NCBI GenBank assembly: GCA_905221605.1
Contig: CAJNDS010000258.1
Coordinates: 966,092-1,030,091, forward strand
Length of the DNA: 64,000 nt
DNA from: Symbiodinium natans
Taxonomy: Eukaryota > Sar > Dinophyceae > Suessiales > Symbiodiniaceae
Direction of reading: 5' to 3'
The translations under genes and the position numbers were made by a program. The notes under the pieces are model-generated. The model had not been told where the DNA came from, made no database searches, and saw only the letters and a program-made list of their open reading frames with translations. This document shows, in pieces, positions 33,652-46,141 of the stretch (position 1 is the stretch's first letter; the number at the start of each line of letters is the position of its first letter).

Positions 33652-36600
33652 CTTTTTACTAGCGCGCCCCTCGGGGCAGCTCCCCTTCGGGTGGGCGAAG
33701 CTTGTGTGGAGACGATTACGACTGGTATTATGGCCTGTGCATCCAAAGCCATATCTGGACCACTATACAGCATGGGGCATCTGCTCCCAGGCATCCTGCA
33801 AGGTGTCAAAGAACAGTCTGCGCTGTATTGCTCTGGAGGGCCCCTCTGGCCCCTCCAGATGAGTGGGTACATGAGGGCACCTGCAGCAAGCGTGCTAGTG
33901 CTAGACTGCGACAGTGTACGACATGTACTAGTATCGTGCCGAATCTGCGGCCGTGGCTTTGACGGCTTTCGCTTGGGCTTTCATGCAGGATGGTGGGATG
34001 TATGGCATCGCAGCTGCATCTAGTTTGTTGTCGGCTTAGGAGAGTTTGCCGCCCACTCCCGCAACATCAAAATCTGCTCCTCAAAAGATACACTGTATTG
34101 TACACGTCTGTACACGCATGTACATGCTACACTTTGCCATGTGCAGAGGTGCTGATGGCATGAAACACAAGCAGCATGATTCGCGACCATGTCACCCTGT
34201 GACTATCTGCGCAAAGTAACAGGGCAGCGGGGCAGCTTTAGTTGAGCGAAGATAAAAGCAAAAACATCCGATAGGCAGACCCCATCAGATTTGAATGGAA
34301 TCATCAGGCCTTTCGCCCGCGCATGTGCTTGGCTAGATGCCACATCCGAATCGCATTCCAGAAGCCAACAGCACAGCCCACGCATTCTCCACCCCAGAGA
34401 TAGCTGTCCCAGTCGCCTAGCTCGATCATTCCAAGCACGGCACTTATAGATTCGAGATCCGTCAGTGGCTCCGTCCGTCTTGTCGCCGCTGAGGAACATG
34501 GCAGGCCCCCAGCTATACCTACTATGAGGACACCTGGCAGATGCAGGTTGCAGACGGGTTTTGACAGACTGAGGCATTTCTTTTGCCTCAAGCCATTCAA
34601 ACACGAGACAAGGTTTTCATTTTGTGGGTTTAAGTGCAGGCCTATCGCGGCCTTGAAAAAGTGCTTGCCTCTGTACAGGATCTATACTTTCTTGCCCACA
34701 TTGGGCTCTACAATCGTGCTTCTCGCTTATACCTTTCTGGCTTGTCTCGAGAGTCAGCACCGTGCGTTCAGTTGACCACGTTATTGTCAAACCCCCCCCC
34801 CCCCCTGGCCACCCAGCCAAAGATGATCATCCAGAGACTGATGCTCTGGTGTGAAATGGGGAACGAGAAACTCTCTGTAACTGTTCCATACTGTTCCCAT
34901 CTCCTATGACTTGTGCAAAATTATGCTTCCGGCATGGCGCGAACAGCTGCCGAGTTCTGTCTTGGCAAAGATCCAATGCCAGTCTGACCAACGAAGCTAT
35001 CAGCAGGCCACACAAAAGAGACGTTCTGGACGCTAGAAACTGTTGCAAAACACAGTGCACTCTGCCATGTTGTAGGTAGCATGTTCAGTGTTAATTTCAA
35101 GGTGTGCTCGAACAACACAAGCTAGGCCTGTCCTGATTTGGAACAAGCATGTAGACACGTCAGAGTTTTGAGGCACGGCAACGCGCAGCTCAGGAGCAGT
35201 GGCAAATTAACCCTGCGACATTCATTTCTGCATTTGGCTACTGCGACACCGGCTACGACTTCACAGTGCCAACGCAGCTGAACTCCACTGTAAGCAGCAC
35301 GGTTGCGGGGCAATTTCACTTCGACTAGCATCGTTCCGCACACACAAGAGGAGTATCGCAGTTGTAGGGTTCGATGTTTTCTGGCTAAAGAGCTTGTCGA
35401 ATGGTGCGTTTCGAGCCACATTCAACCGGTTTCTTGCAATGCGCATGTGAGGAAAGCAGGGAAGCCTCGAGGTCGTGGCCTGGAAGCAGATGCCTTGCTT
35501 GGACTGCAGGTAGAGCCTAGCTCAAGTGGAAGCTATTGTAGCCTTTGTCTCCATTCAACAGAAGCAATTCTCCAAAGTGGCCTACACTACGTTATGTGCC
35601 CAAGGGCAAAATAGATCGTCACCAAGATCTCAGCGAACAAATGAAGACCGCACAGCCTGAAAGAGCGGGGTGTGGATGGTAAGTCGAACTCAGCATACTG
35701 AGATTCATGATGCTGGGCATTTAGGCCGGACCCAGGTGCCAGCTTTGCTTTGCGTGACATGCCTGAGGCAAACAGGCCGAAATGTCGGGTTTGTGGATAA
35801 CGCATGAGAAGACTCTTGGTTGCAGTTCTGAGCTTCGGGGTATGCCTTCACGCCCGGCCGGATGGGATCGACGCTGTGCGTGGATGTGTCGGGTGAGTTT
35901 GAGTGTGAGGACGCGCGCGATCTTGTGAGGTGTCAACCAACGGTCCTTGCGGCTAGAAGGGTGACTATGCAACTGCAATTTCAAGCAGAGAGCTAGGAAC
36001 TTAGGAACCTAGATCTTCAGCTCGGAACGAGAAGTGTCGGAGCGTCGGGCGCATACCTGGGAGCAAGGTTAACCTGAGAGTGCCGTCTGAGCCGCTTCAG
36101 TGTCAGCCGAATACGAAGCCGCAAACGAGCCCATGGCATGTTGAAGCATCAGCTTGAACTTCAACCTGTGAAAGAAGATCAACCAGGTAGCCTCTGAGCC
36201 GTCTCTCCCAGCTCAAACCCTATGAGACCCTGACATCATCGTATAGAATTCACGAGCCACCGAACCTTGAACCCTGGGTGTCAAGGATGAGCTCGCTCTC
36301 CAGCCAAACCTACGAAAGGCAATGCTGTCAGGGAATCATGAGACTTCGTTCCGTCTGCTACAGTGTGAAGGTAAGCTGGAAGAAGCAGAACATCAGAGAA
36401 ACAATGTCAGGGCTATCAGCCTCTGTAAAGTTTTGTATCGGGGGCCTCACAGATATCTTAGTAGACAAGCTCCAACACTGACAGTAGACAGGTTGACTTC
36501 AGCCTACAACAAGATATGAATATGTGCTTATGCGGTTATGACCAGAAACCTCAGCCCCTTTCAGGACAGGCTTCAACAGGCTACGTAGAGACTCTTTTGA

Positions 36601-39425
36601 GGAGCAACGTATCTACAGCTTTATTCTAGTTTGGAGGCCATTGTAGAGACCAGGGCACTGCGATGGAGACAGCAACCTGCTGACCCGGTCGATGCTGGCA
36701 TATCTCTTGTAGACTTCTTCTTCGAATGTACTCTTCCATGTCGACGTCATGTTTCTGTCATGCCCATGATGCTGTATGACCTTGGGCCCAGTCTTCCAAA
36801 CTCGGAAACTTTTGGGATGTTGTGGGCCTGTTTCCGAGGCCGATTCGTTAGGGACGGTGCACCGCCAGGCTGCGAACTTTCAACAGAACTTTCAACAAAG
36901 TAGAAACGTCGTCCTGGAACAAAAAAATGCAGATATCGGGGGCCCGCAACCGCAACCAGGGACAGCAGCGGCAACACTGTCAGACGCTCGTGAGGCCCGC
37001 GCAGGGGGTGGATGCAAGTGACCCGCGCCGCATCGTGTGGACCCTCGAAAAAGCCAGCCTGACGAGCAGCCTGGCAGCAACATCAGTGCTTTTGAAATGT
37101 TTTTGGCTTCCTTTCCACTTTTCAATATCGACCTTGTTGGAGCATGCCTAAACAGGTGCTCCGTCTATAAGTTTACACTGAGACATATAGGCTCTCCCTG
37201 ATCCACCTATTTTCCTCGATCGATGAGCCCCATCTTGGAACTTCAGCATGTTGAGCGTGACAACCGATGATCCGGCAGAAGGCATCCTTGTTCCGCACCC
37301 TGAGCCAGAAGTTAAGTTGCAAAAAGTTGTGAATCTCCAGCAGCTTCTATTCCTACTGCTCGTCCTGTGCTTCTGCCTGTCGTCATCGCTGCTCACCATA
37401 CCCCCACCTTGAACAGTTGGGTAAGGAAGGGACCAGGGAGGCTTTCCAAGAACGAAAGCAAGGAGACGTCTATGATGATCTATACTTGAGGGGTCTGGGC
37501 ATTCCAACTAAGGATCCAGCAACCCAACTCAACAGGTTTAGAGGCTCACTTTCCTGCCGCAAACATTCAGGCTCATTGCATCAGGATGTTACATACGCAG
37601 GAGACATGAGGAGACTCACTCGGGTGCCAATCGCCGCTGCCCCAAAAGTGTTTTTTCAAAAGCCCCCTTTTGTGCCCTGTATCCCTTAGGCAATCTCCGC
37701 TTGACTTCGGCATATCCGATAGAAGGCGACATGTCGGTCGCTGCTTGACCTTTCGTTCTGCATGCTGCATGCCATCTGCATGCGCACTGAGGCAAGAACA
37801 AAGACCGGGAGAAGGCCCACCCGGGAAGACCGAAGTCTCGGACAGCTGTGTTGAACCTCCTTTGCGTTGTGTCACGTGCAGCATTGTGCAAGAGCTAAGT
37901 CTAAGTAAACGTTGGAACATGCTGCAACAGGAAACGGTGCATTGCAACGGTAGCAGGACCCAGAGGCCCCCCCCCCCTCCTTCCCGAGCCCTCATCTAAA
38001 GGCCAAGAGTGTGGCCCTCCAACCTCAACTAGCCCTCTGAATCCTAAACAGCCTAAACACTTACCACGAATAGCAAAGTCTTGCTGCTGGTTGGCCTCAA
38101 GAATCGTTCATATAAAGCCATCTATTGATTTACAAACAGGGGACACTAGCACCTGAGGAAATCTGGCGCATTGGCTAAGCCTAAGCATGCTAAGCGCCAC
38201 TTTGGGCCATGAGCAGCTTGTAAGCTTCAACCCGAAAACCCTGTTGCAGCCCGGTAGCTCGGTTTATGCTACGTCTTAGGCCGGTTTCTGTTCTAGGGCC
38301 AGCGATGCAGAACCCGATTGGCCAGGGGATACCCTCGACTTCTGGTTTTCTGACCAAACCTTACAGCAGCTCTTGAGGCTGCCCTCGCTTCCTGAAAACC
38401 ATGATAAGTACTTGAACAAAGAGTACCTTGTGGGCCTGGGCAGCCTGCCACCTGCCGAAACCCTCACCACAATTCAAGAGTTCTTCAGCAATGCTCAGCA
38501 CTTTTTTTGGGGTGTTTTGGTTCAGCTCGAGGCTGAGCTCAATTAAGCTGTGCCGCTGCAGCTTGTTGTGGTAGTAGATATGGCCTGTTGGAGGTCTCGC
38601 CGTCCTTTCGCATCCCGATGGGCAGCCGCGACGTTGAGTTCAAACTGAACCTTTTTGCAACGAGCCCTGGCCACATATGCAATGGGCGCTTCGGATCTGG
38701 GATTCAGATGTAGGGAGGGGAGTGCTTCCAACCGCAAGGATCCTTATTCTTGTCATCTGAGCTCCCAAGTGGAAACACTGGCGGCCAGGAATGACGGGTT
38801 CATTTCCCCCAGGGCTCACGGAACTAATGCCAGCTCCCATGGTGATGGTCTTCGACTGTTTGCTGGCCAGGCCCTCCAAAACAGAAGAGACGTGTCACTC
38901 TCCGCAAGCACGTATCTCGCAAGCCCAACAACAAGCCTGCCAAAGCGGGAGAAAGGTTGCAAAAACTAAATCATCTTGTGGTTCGGCAGCAACAGTTGGT
39001 GATTTTGTCCTCGGCTCCCATTGCAAAGGTCAGTGTCGTCCAACCGCCATTGTTATCTTGGCTGCATATTTGCCGGGTTGGGTTACGAGGCCCCACATGT
39101 TAGTCGAAGGGCATCGGGAGGGCTTGTTTCTCCAGCTCTCGAGGCATGATAGCAGTTAGTTAGTAGTTGTCGGTCACAGCAGGAAAGCTCGTAACAAGCG
39201 GGCGCCCCTGCTAATTACAAGTCCTGCAAGGAGCCATACTTCCTGATGCAGCTTGCAGCTTCCTGCAGCCATGGACATGCCTAATTCTGTGGAACGGCCC
39301 TTGAAGGTAACAAACAGAATGCCGAACCTGTGGCGTGCAACGTGTTGAGGGCATTCCACCTCCAGAATGGTTCTCCCGAGTTGTTTGTGATTTTCTGGAC
39401 ACTGACCTCTTCTTGTCCTTTGCCC
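33652..39425. other. No gene confidently recognised
   Basis: Short frames on both strands without family motifs. Poly-C runs lie at 34792-34805 and about 37969-37978. Confidence 0.45.
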
Positions 39426-39451
39426 TCCCTCCCGCTCGCTCTCGCTCTCTA

Positions 39452-39483
<32 letters not shown>

Positions 39484-39501
39484 TCTCTGTCTCGCTCTCT
39501 C

Positions 39502-39544
<43 letters not shown>

Positions 39545-39556
39545 GTCTCTGTCTAT
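39426..39556. repeat. (CT)n-rich microsatellite
   Basis: About 125 bases of ctctct with interspersed atct, gtct and ccct. Overlapping Ser/Leu and Glu/Arg open frames are repeat by-products. Confidence 0.9.
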
Positions 39557-41939
39557 GACACCCATGACCTGAATCGTATGTTGGAGTGTGCTCAGCCTCA
39601 GGTTCTTCGTTCAAGAAAGCCAAGGGGAAAGGATATGTGGCACTGAGCATCCCAACTGCAACAGACAGCAGTATGACATGAGGGCAGGCATGTGCTTGAA
39701 TGCTGAGACCCTCCGCCGGACATTCGAGATGGCATGCAACATGTGTCTCCCTTCCAGCGTTCTCAGCGCTCAGGATGCGTCCAAAGCATCAACGACTGCA
39801 CACAACCGACGCTAAAGTTTCGAGTTACTCTTGGCGAAGAAGGACCTGCTGCCTTGACCTGAGCTAGGCGTATGTCTCTGTCTGGATATCTGCATGCCTG
39901 CATTTTGGCTGGCATAATGGTGTGTCGAATCAACCACATGCTTTTGTCACAGGATCAGTATCCAAGCAGACGTCGCCCTTCATTCAGCATAACTTTGCGG
40001 AGAAGCAGATTTGCAATGTTCCGGCGCCCTTACAAGCTTTGAGAGGCCAGCGCACAGTTGGCCAGCCCTTGCAGTCATGTCCCGTGATTCCCACGTCTTA
40101 CAGCTGCCATTCCTGCACAGATAGGTCCTCGAAAGTGCAACACAGTTCGACAGTAGTAGCATTTGGCCAAGTTCTCGTCGCCCTCACACCAATCAGCGGC
40201 ATGATGGCTGTGCCTGTGAATCGTTTCAGGAGAAGAGGAGTGGGATTTCCTTAACGCCGATGCCGACAAACTCACTTTTGTGGTTGTTCCTCGCCATCTG
40301 AATATGCAACACTCGACGTTCCATGCCATAGTGTCATGGACTGGTCAGAGATATGGCAGTCTTTAGAATTTGGGTCCTGTGAATTCCTGTGGTAAACTCT
40401 TCTCACCCTGTTTATGGGCGCGGCCCTTTCAGAGGGTAGCCATCAAAACCCCACTAAGGCCAAGGGCTCTTTGCAATGGTCAGGGCCTTTTGGCTGAGTA
40501 TGATCCTTTCAGTATCTCAGGTTCTCGAAGTGGACACATCGAGCACCTGATCGAAGTTCTACGATTGGCGATCACGTCCTCGCGCGTGGCCTGGGCGCGG
40601 CCCAGGGGCGGCGGAACCACCGCCGGGGTTCAGGGAGCGCTTGGGCCGCCTTGGGCGTCTGCCTTTAAGAGGTTCGGGGGATTTCACGTAGACTCTGGCT
40701 TTGGCAAGATCATCTTCCTGGCACACGAGCACTTGCTGGCGGCAGCTGGTTGCAACTTCGGGTTTCAGGATTTCTAACTTCAGCCGTCACCAGTGTTTTC
40801 TACTTCTTTCTATGGCAGTTCTTAGATCTTAGGTTCTTGTGTTAGGGCTGCGAAATGGAGAGTATCTGAGAAGCATGCGCGGTTTCATGAAAAGGGAGCA
40901 GTGCTTGTCAGAGTCCACGCGGTGGCGAACTTGCATTCTGTCAGGTGAATGACTCGACATTTCGGCGAACAATGCATGCTCTGCTTTTCTCTGAGAACGC
41001 TCGGGTTGAATTTGGCACTGTGTCCAGATAGAGCAAAAATGAGTCGGTTTCTCCGGTGGATGGGTGCCCTTGGCATGGCACAGCATCGTAGCCTAGGCAG
41101 TCTAGTCTAGGAAGCGCAACTTGTGCGAGGGCCAGAAGGGTGCCCTGCCTCGGGAAATCCCTCAAATGATCCATCCGTCCAGAGGAGTAGAACTGGGGGA
41201 ACAAAGAGACTGCTTTGCTGCTGTGTGGATCACTGGGAATCGACCCTAAACCCTCGAAACTCGGAGCAGCGGAAGAGCATGTGGGCTTAACCGTCGAGCA
41301 CGGGCCGCACATGTAAAAACCTTTTGCTTTCAGAGAGTCAACCTAGAAACATCAGGCCTCACAGTTGCAACAAGGCACCTGAGGTTTGTCCAGCCGCGTA
41401 CTCAGGCACGACTGCTAGTTAGCAATATCCTCCGATCATGTAAAGTAGCTCCGGGAGCTGCCAGAGAGCGGCACACCCTTCGCTTAGGCACCAAACCTTT
41501 GGACCAGAGTGAGTAGTGGCGGTCTGTGCATGAGTGCTGGGCTTCAGGGTTAAGTTCCCACTTGCAGAAATGGTCCGTCTGATCTGGGAGCACATCCTCT
41601 TCTTGGAAGTGTAGTTGGTATGTCACCGTATGGTTGAACGATGGCGCCTAGCTTGCTGAGTGGTGTTCCAATGGGTTCTGGGATTCTAGGAGCGTAATGC
41701 GCATTCATTGGCTGTCGCATACATCGCTTGGAACCTCCCCAGAGCTGGTTTTGTCAGAAAAGACACGAGAAGAATACAATTTCGAGTAAACATAGGAAAA
41801 AGGTGTTCCCCATTTTTAGTAGTTTATTCTGGCCATGGCCAGTCGGAGCCATCGTCTGTTGGCAGGTCCGAGGTAGCGAACAGCGCGTCGATGCATCTCG
41901 GAAGCGACCAGGCGGGCATGTTGGAAGCTGCTGAAGTCG
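39557..41939. other. No gene confidently recognised
   Basis: Only short frames; no domain motif seen on either strand. Confidence 0.45.
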
Positions 41940-42361
41940 TCATAGCAGCAGCGGCGGTGGCGGCGGTGGTGGTGGGGGTAGTGGTGTTGGTGGTGGTGGC
42001 GGCAGCAGTGGTGGTGGTGGTGGTATGGGTCGTGGTCGTGGTAGTAGTAGTTTCGTAGGAGCAGGATATCTTATCTTCTTCCCTACACACCATGGAAGCA
42101 TCTCGCGCACGACGCCTTAATGCCGCAGCAGGCACACCTCAACCCAGCTTGAATCTCTTGTTGTCACTGCAGGAGCTGATGTCCAGTTTGTTGCCCGTGC
42201 GGCAGCGTATCCGCCGTGGGCACTGCTGCCACCATTACCCCATGATGTTGGGGCTGAGGGTGTATCTAACAAAGGCAAAGGCATTGAGAGCGGATCCAAC
42301 ACAAAGCGCCGGAATCGTGACATGGCGGACATAAGATATATATATATATATATATATATAT
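41940..42361. repeat. GGT/GTC-rich triplet tract and (AT)n run
   Basis: From about 41950 to 42052 the + strand is ggt/ggc/gtg triplets with gtcgtg and gtagta ends. They give Val- or Gly-rich frames on + and Thr- or Ala-rich frames on -. A pure (AT) run of about 26 bases lies at 42336-42361. Nothing in between is recognisable. Confidence 0.85.
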
Positions 42362-42459
42362 GGATTTGGTAGCATTCTTGGCGGCGGCGAGCAGGGTATG
42401 TTCCACTTAGCTTCTTAATTGGCCGCGAGGGCTTGTCTTCACACGACGAATCCACATAG

Positions 42460-44720
42460 TTAGCGTGCATGAGAGCTTGATTGACTCAGCCAACAAAACT
42501 TCCGGCAGCGCGGGGGGCTTATACAGCCGTGCGAGAACAGTCTGCACGCACCGTTGGCCTTGCAGGGGGCTTGATTATCTCATGTTCCATGAGAGCTTGA
42601 TTGACTCAGCTGGCAGAAGACCGCACGACAAGTCAGCAGTGTACACTCTGTGCACCACCACTTGTCTTGGTGCGTGAACAATTTCCTCATCTGCAAGAAT
42701 GCAGCGCGGGGACTTATACAGCCATGTGGCGACAGCAATCATGGTCTGTTTCCACTTCGGGCAACATGAACTAGTGGGTCTTCCTCAGAATGCCACAGCG
42801 TTTGCCTAGCGAGTGGCTTGCTTACCTCATGTTCCCACGACGATTGCGCGTTGTTGCCCTGCATGAGAGCTTGATCGACTCAGCTGGCAGAAGACCCCCC
42901 GCACGACAAGTCACAGCAGTGTACACTCTGTGCACCACCACTTGTCTTGGTGCGTGAACAATTTCCTCATCTGCAAGAATGCAGCGCGGGGACTTATACA
43001 GCCATGTGGCGACAGCAATCATGGTCTGTTTCCACTTCGGGCAACATGAACTAGTGGGTCTTCCTCAGAATGCTAGAGAAGATTGTACACGCCACGCGCC
43101 ACCGTTTGCCTAGACCCCGACACGACAAGTCACAGCAGTGTACACTCTGTGCACCACCACTTGTCTTGGTGCGTGAACAATTTCCTCATCTGCAAGAATG
43201 CAGCGCGGGGACTTATACAGCCATGTGGCGACAGCAATCATGGTCTGTTTCCACTTCGGGCAACATGAACTAGTCTAGTGGGTCTTCCTCAGAATGCCAG
43301 AGAAGACTGTACGCACCCGTGCGCCAGCGTTTGCCTAGCGAGTGGCTTGCTTACCTCATGTTCCCACGACGATTGCGCGTTGTTGTCCTGCATGAGAGCT
43401 TGATCGACTCAGCTGGCAGAAGACCCCCGGCACGACAAGTCACAGCAGTGTACACTCTGTGCACCACCACTTGTCTTGGTGCGTGAACAATTTCCTCATC
43501 TGCAAGAATGCAGCACGGGGACTTATACAGCCATGTGGCGACAGCAATCATGGTCTGTTTCCACTTCGGGCAACATGAACTAGTGGGTCTTCCTCAGAAT
43601 GCCAGAGAAGACTGTACACGCCGAGCGCCACCGTTTGCCTAGACCCCGACACGACAAGTCACAGCAGTGTACACTCTGTGCACCACCACTTGTCTTGGTG
43701 CGTGAACAATTTCCTCATCTGCAAGAATGCAGCGCGGGGACTTATACAGCCATGTGGCGACAGCAATCATGGTCTGTTTCCACTTCGGGCAACATGAACT
43801 AGTGGGTCTTCCTCAGAATGCCAGAGAAGACTGTACGCACCCGTGCGCCAGCGTTTGCCTAGCAAGTGGCTTGCTTACCTCATGTTCCCACGACGATTGC
43901 GCGTTGTTGTCCTGCATGAGAGCTTGATCGACTCAGCTGGCAGAAGAGCCCCGCACGACAAGTCACAGCAGTGTACACTCTGTGCACCACCACTTGTCTT
44001 GGTGCGTGAACAATTTCCTCATCTGCAAGAATGCAGCGCGGGGACTTATACAGCCATGTGGCGACAGCAATCATGGTCTGTTTCCACTTCGGGCAACATG
44101 AACTAGTGGGTCTTCCTCAGAATGCCACAGCGTTTGCCTAGCGAGTGGCTTGCTTACCTCATGTTCCCACGACGATTGCGCGTTGTTGTCCTGCATGAGA
44201 GCTTGATCGACTCAGCTGGCAGAGGACCCCCGGCACGACAAGTCACAGCAGTGTACACTCTGTGCACCACCACTTGTCTTGGTGCGTGAACAATTTCCTC
44301 ATCTGCAAGAATGCAGCGTGGGGACTTATACAGCCATGTGGCGACAGCAATCATGGTCTGTTTCCACTTCGGGCAACATGAACTAGTGGGTCTTCCTCAG
44401 AATGCCAGACAAGGCTGTACACGCCGCGCGCCACTGTTTGCCTAGACATCGACACGACAAGTCACAGCAGTGTGCACTCTGTGCACCACCACTTGTCTTG
44501 GTGCGTGAACAATTTCCTCATCTGCAAGAATGCAGCGCGGGGACTTATACAGCCATGTGGCGACAGCAACCATGGTCCGTTTCCACTTCGGGCAACATGA
44601 ACTAGTGGGTCTTCCTCAGAATGCCAGAGAAGACTGTACACACCGTGCGGCACGTTTAGCTCATGTTCCCACGACGAGCATTCCTTGTTGGCCTACATGA
44701 GAGCTTGGTCAATCAAGCTG
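42460..44720 (+). repeat. Tandem array with higher-order structure (219-bp and 278-310-bp units)
   Basis: The anchor cacgacaagtcac starts at 42624 (variant), 42902, 43121, 43431, 43650, 43954, 44234 and 44453, giving spacings of 278, 219, 310, 219, 304, 280 and 219. All units share a roughly 165-base core: the anchor, then gtgcaccaccacttgtcttg, a gcgcggggacttatacagcc block and cttcgggcaacatgaactag. Short units have a tgtttgcctaga-type linker. Long units add a linker containing catgagagcttgatcgactc, and the 304-310 forms also keep a gactgtacgcacccg piece. Cores differ by only a few bases, which suggests recent amplification. Conserved 66-67-residue open frames recur on both strands, as expected for homogeneous repeats. 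Diverged partial copies lie at 42468-42620 and 44620-44720. Confidence 0.88.
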
Positions 44721-45866
44721 GAGGAAGGCAGCGTGCACTCTGTGCACCACCATTTGCCCTGCACGTCATGCACGGGTGGGTATGTTAGAATCTACCCTGG
44801 GAGCTTTGTGGAAAGTCATGCAGCAAGCGCACGCCGCCTGGGCGGCCAGGTCGACCTAAGCCACGGCACGTGCACGTCGGCAGTCCAAGCGGTGCACCTC
44901 GAAGTTTCCAGTCCGCGCGCCGGTCGAGGAAAAAGATGCCGGAGAGTAGACCGATCAGTAAACCCGAACCTTGAGCCCGCAGCGTATGTGAGCTTGGGGA
45001 CGCATTGGGCTAGCATAGGGTTTTTGGAGGACCCCTGAAGGCTAGTGTTAGCAGGTCAGCAGGCTGTGCAAAGCCTTCGGTGCACTCGTGATTTTGTGCT
45101 CGTGTGCTTGTTGCCGGCCCCCGGATGGCACCAAATTGCTGCTCCCCCAAGCGAACTCGGAATTGGTTTCTTTGTTCCCAGACACCTCTAGGCCATCAGG
45201 CCGGAGGCCGAAGCGAATTTACATGCTTCAAGCTCTCAAACCCGCGGCCATCTACCTAGTGTGAGCTTGTGCGAAGCCGTCCCTCAGACGACAGGTTCCG
45301 GCAGATCGAGCGTGTGCGCCGAAAGGCCCCAGTGCTGCTGGTTGTGGACGATGAGGCAGAACATGTCCTTCAGCGCCCAGAGCTGTTAGTTGACCCTCTC
45401 TGTGCACTTAAAAGGCTGTTCACATCTGTTACATAGACCCCTCGTTTGCGAAGCGCCGGTTTGCGTGAGTATTTGGAGCTTTGAGCTTTTCTTGGTCTAC
45501 ACGCGACGGTGAAGATTGTTTTCTGGCGTTTGTCGAGGAGAGAGCCCAAAAGATCACTAGCCGAGAATGTTAGATCAGACATGCTAGCTGGCGAGTAGAA
45601 GCCGTGAGCTCACAACCGTCAGCGCGTTTGGACTTCTGGGCTCGCAAAATATGAAACTGTCCTGGCTTTCTGGACTTCTGGGCTCACGTGGTCTCTCACA
45701 GTTTGGGGTCTCGGCTGGCAGAATTGGGAAACAGTGAAAAAAGCATGGCGGGCAGTGCCTGAATTAGAGCATCAGCTTCATCCTGTCATCAACTTCGAAA
45801 TGTCAAGCCCCGGGCATCCAAACGTTGTAGGCTTTAGCAGTAAAGGGCTGACGCAGCATCGCATAC
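44721..45866. other. No gene confidently recognised
   Basis: Only short frames downstream of the tandem array; no motif seen. Confidence 0.4.
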
Positions 45867-46141
45867 CCCAGATGTTGCCCACGGACAGGTGGGTGCCTTC
45901 ACCAGCAGCGATGTTCGCAAGCTGTTCGGCGAGCTGTTGGAGCATACGTGGCTGCCCTGTCTTTGCTGTCATGCTGCCCACGGAGGCGGAGTCATGTGAG
46001 GTGTCGTTGTTCCCAATCCGAGGTGCCATTTGCACCTCCTCGTCCTTTCCCGGACGCCCATCTACAGTTCGCTTGGACCGAGCAAGGCGGGTATACGCGG
46101 GTATGGCCTCGAAAGACAACCTTAAGTCTGCCACATGGATC
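45867..46141 (-). CDS. Possible internal exon on the minus strand, unrecognised
   Basis: Read on the - strand, an AG|G acceptor at 46142 opens a frame encoding IHVADLRLSFEAIPAYTRLA, then a charged linker (RTVDGRPGKDEEVQMAPR) and an Ala/Gln-rich helix-like stretch (MLQQLAEQLANIAAGEG). A GTATGC donor-like site follows at 45866. The amino-acid texture and the phase-2 AG|G start match the exon style of the sulfotransferase gene. No domain is recognised. Confidence 0.33.

Noticed and set aside
33383-34023. Overlapping 159-174-codon frames on both strands
   Set aside because: They are opened by the GAAGCAGAA minisatellite; flanking parts show no protein motif.
42460-44720. Repeat array considered as CRISPR
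   Set aside because: Units are over 200 bp, repeat and spacer are both repeated, and the genome is eukaryotic; it is a satellite-like tandem array.
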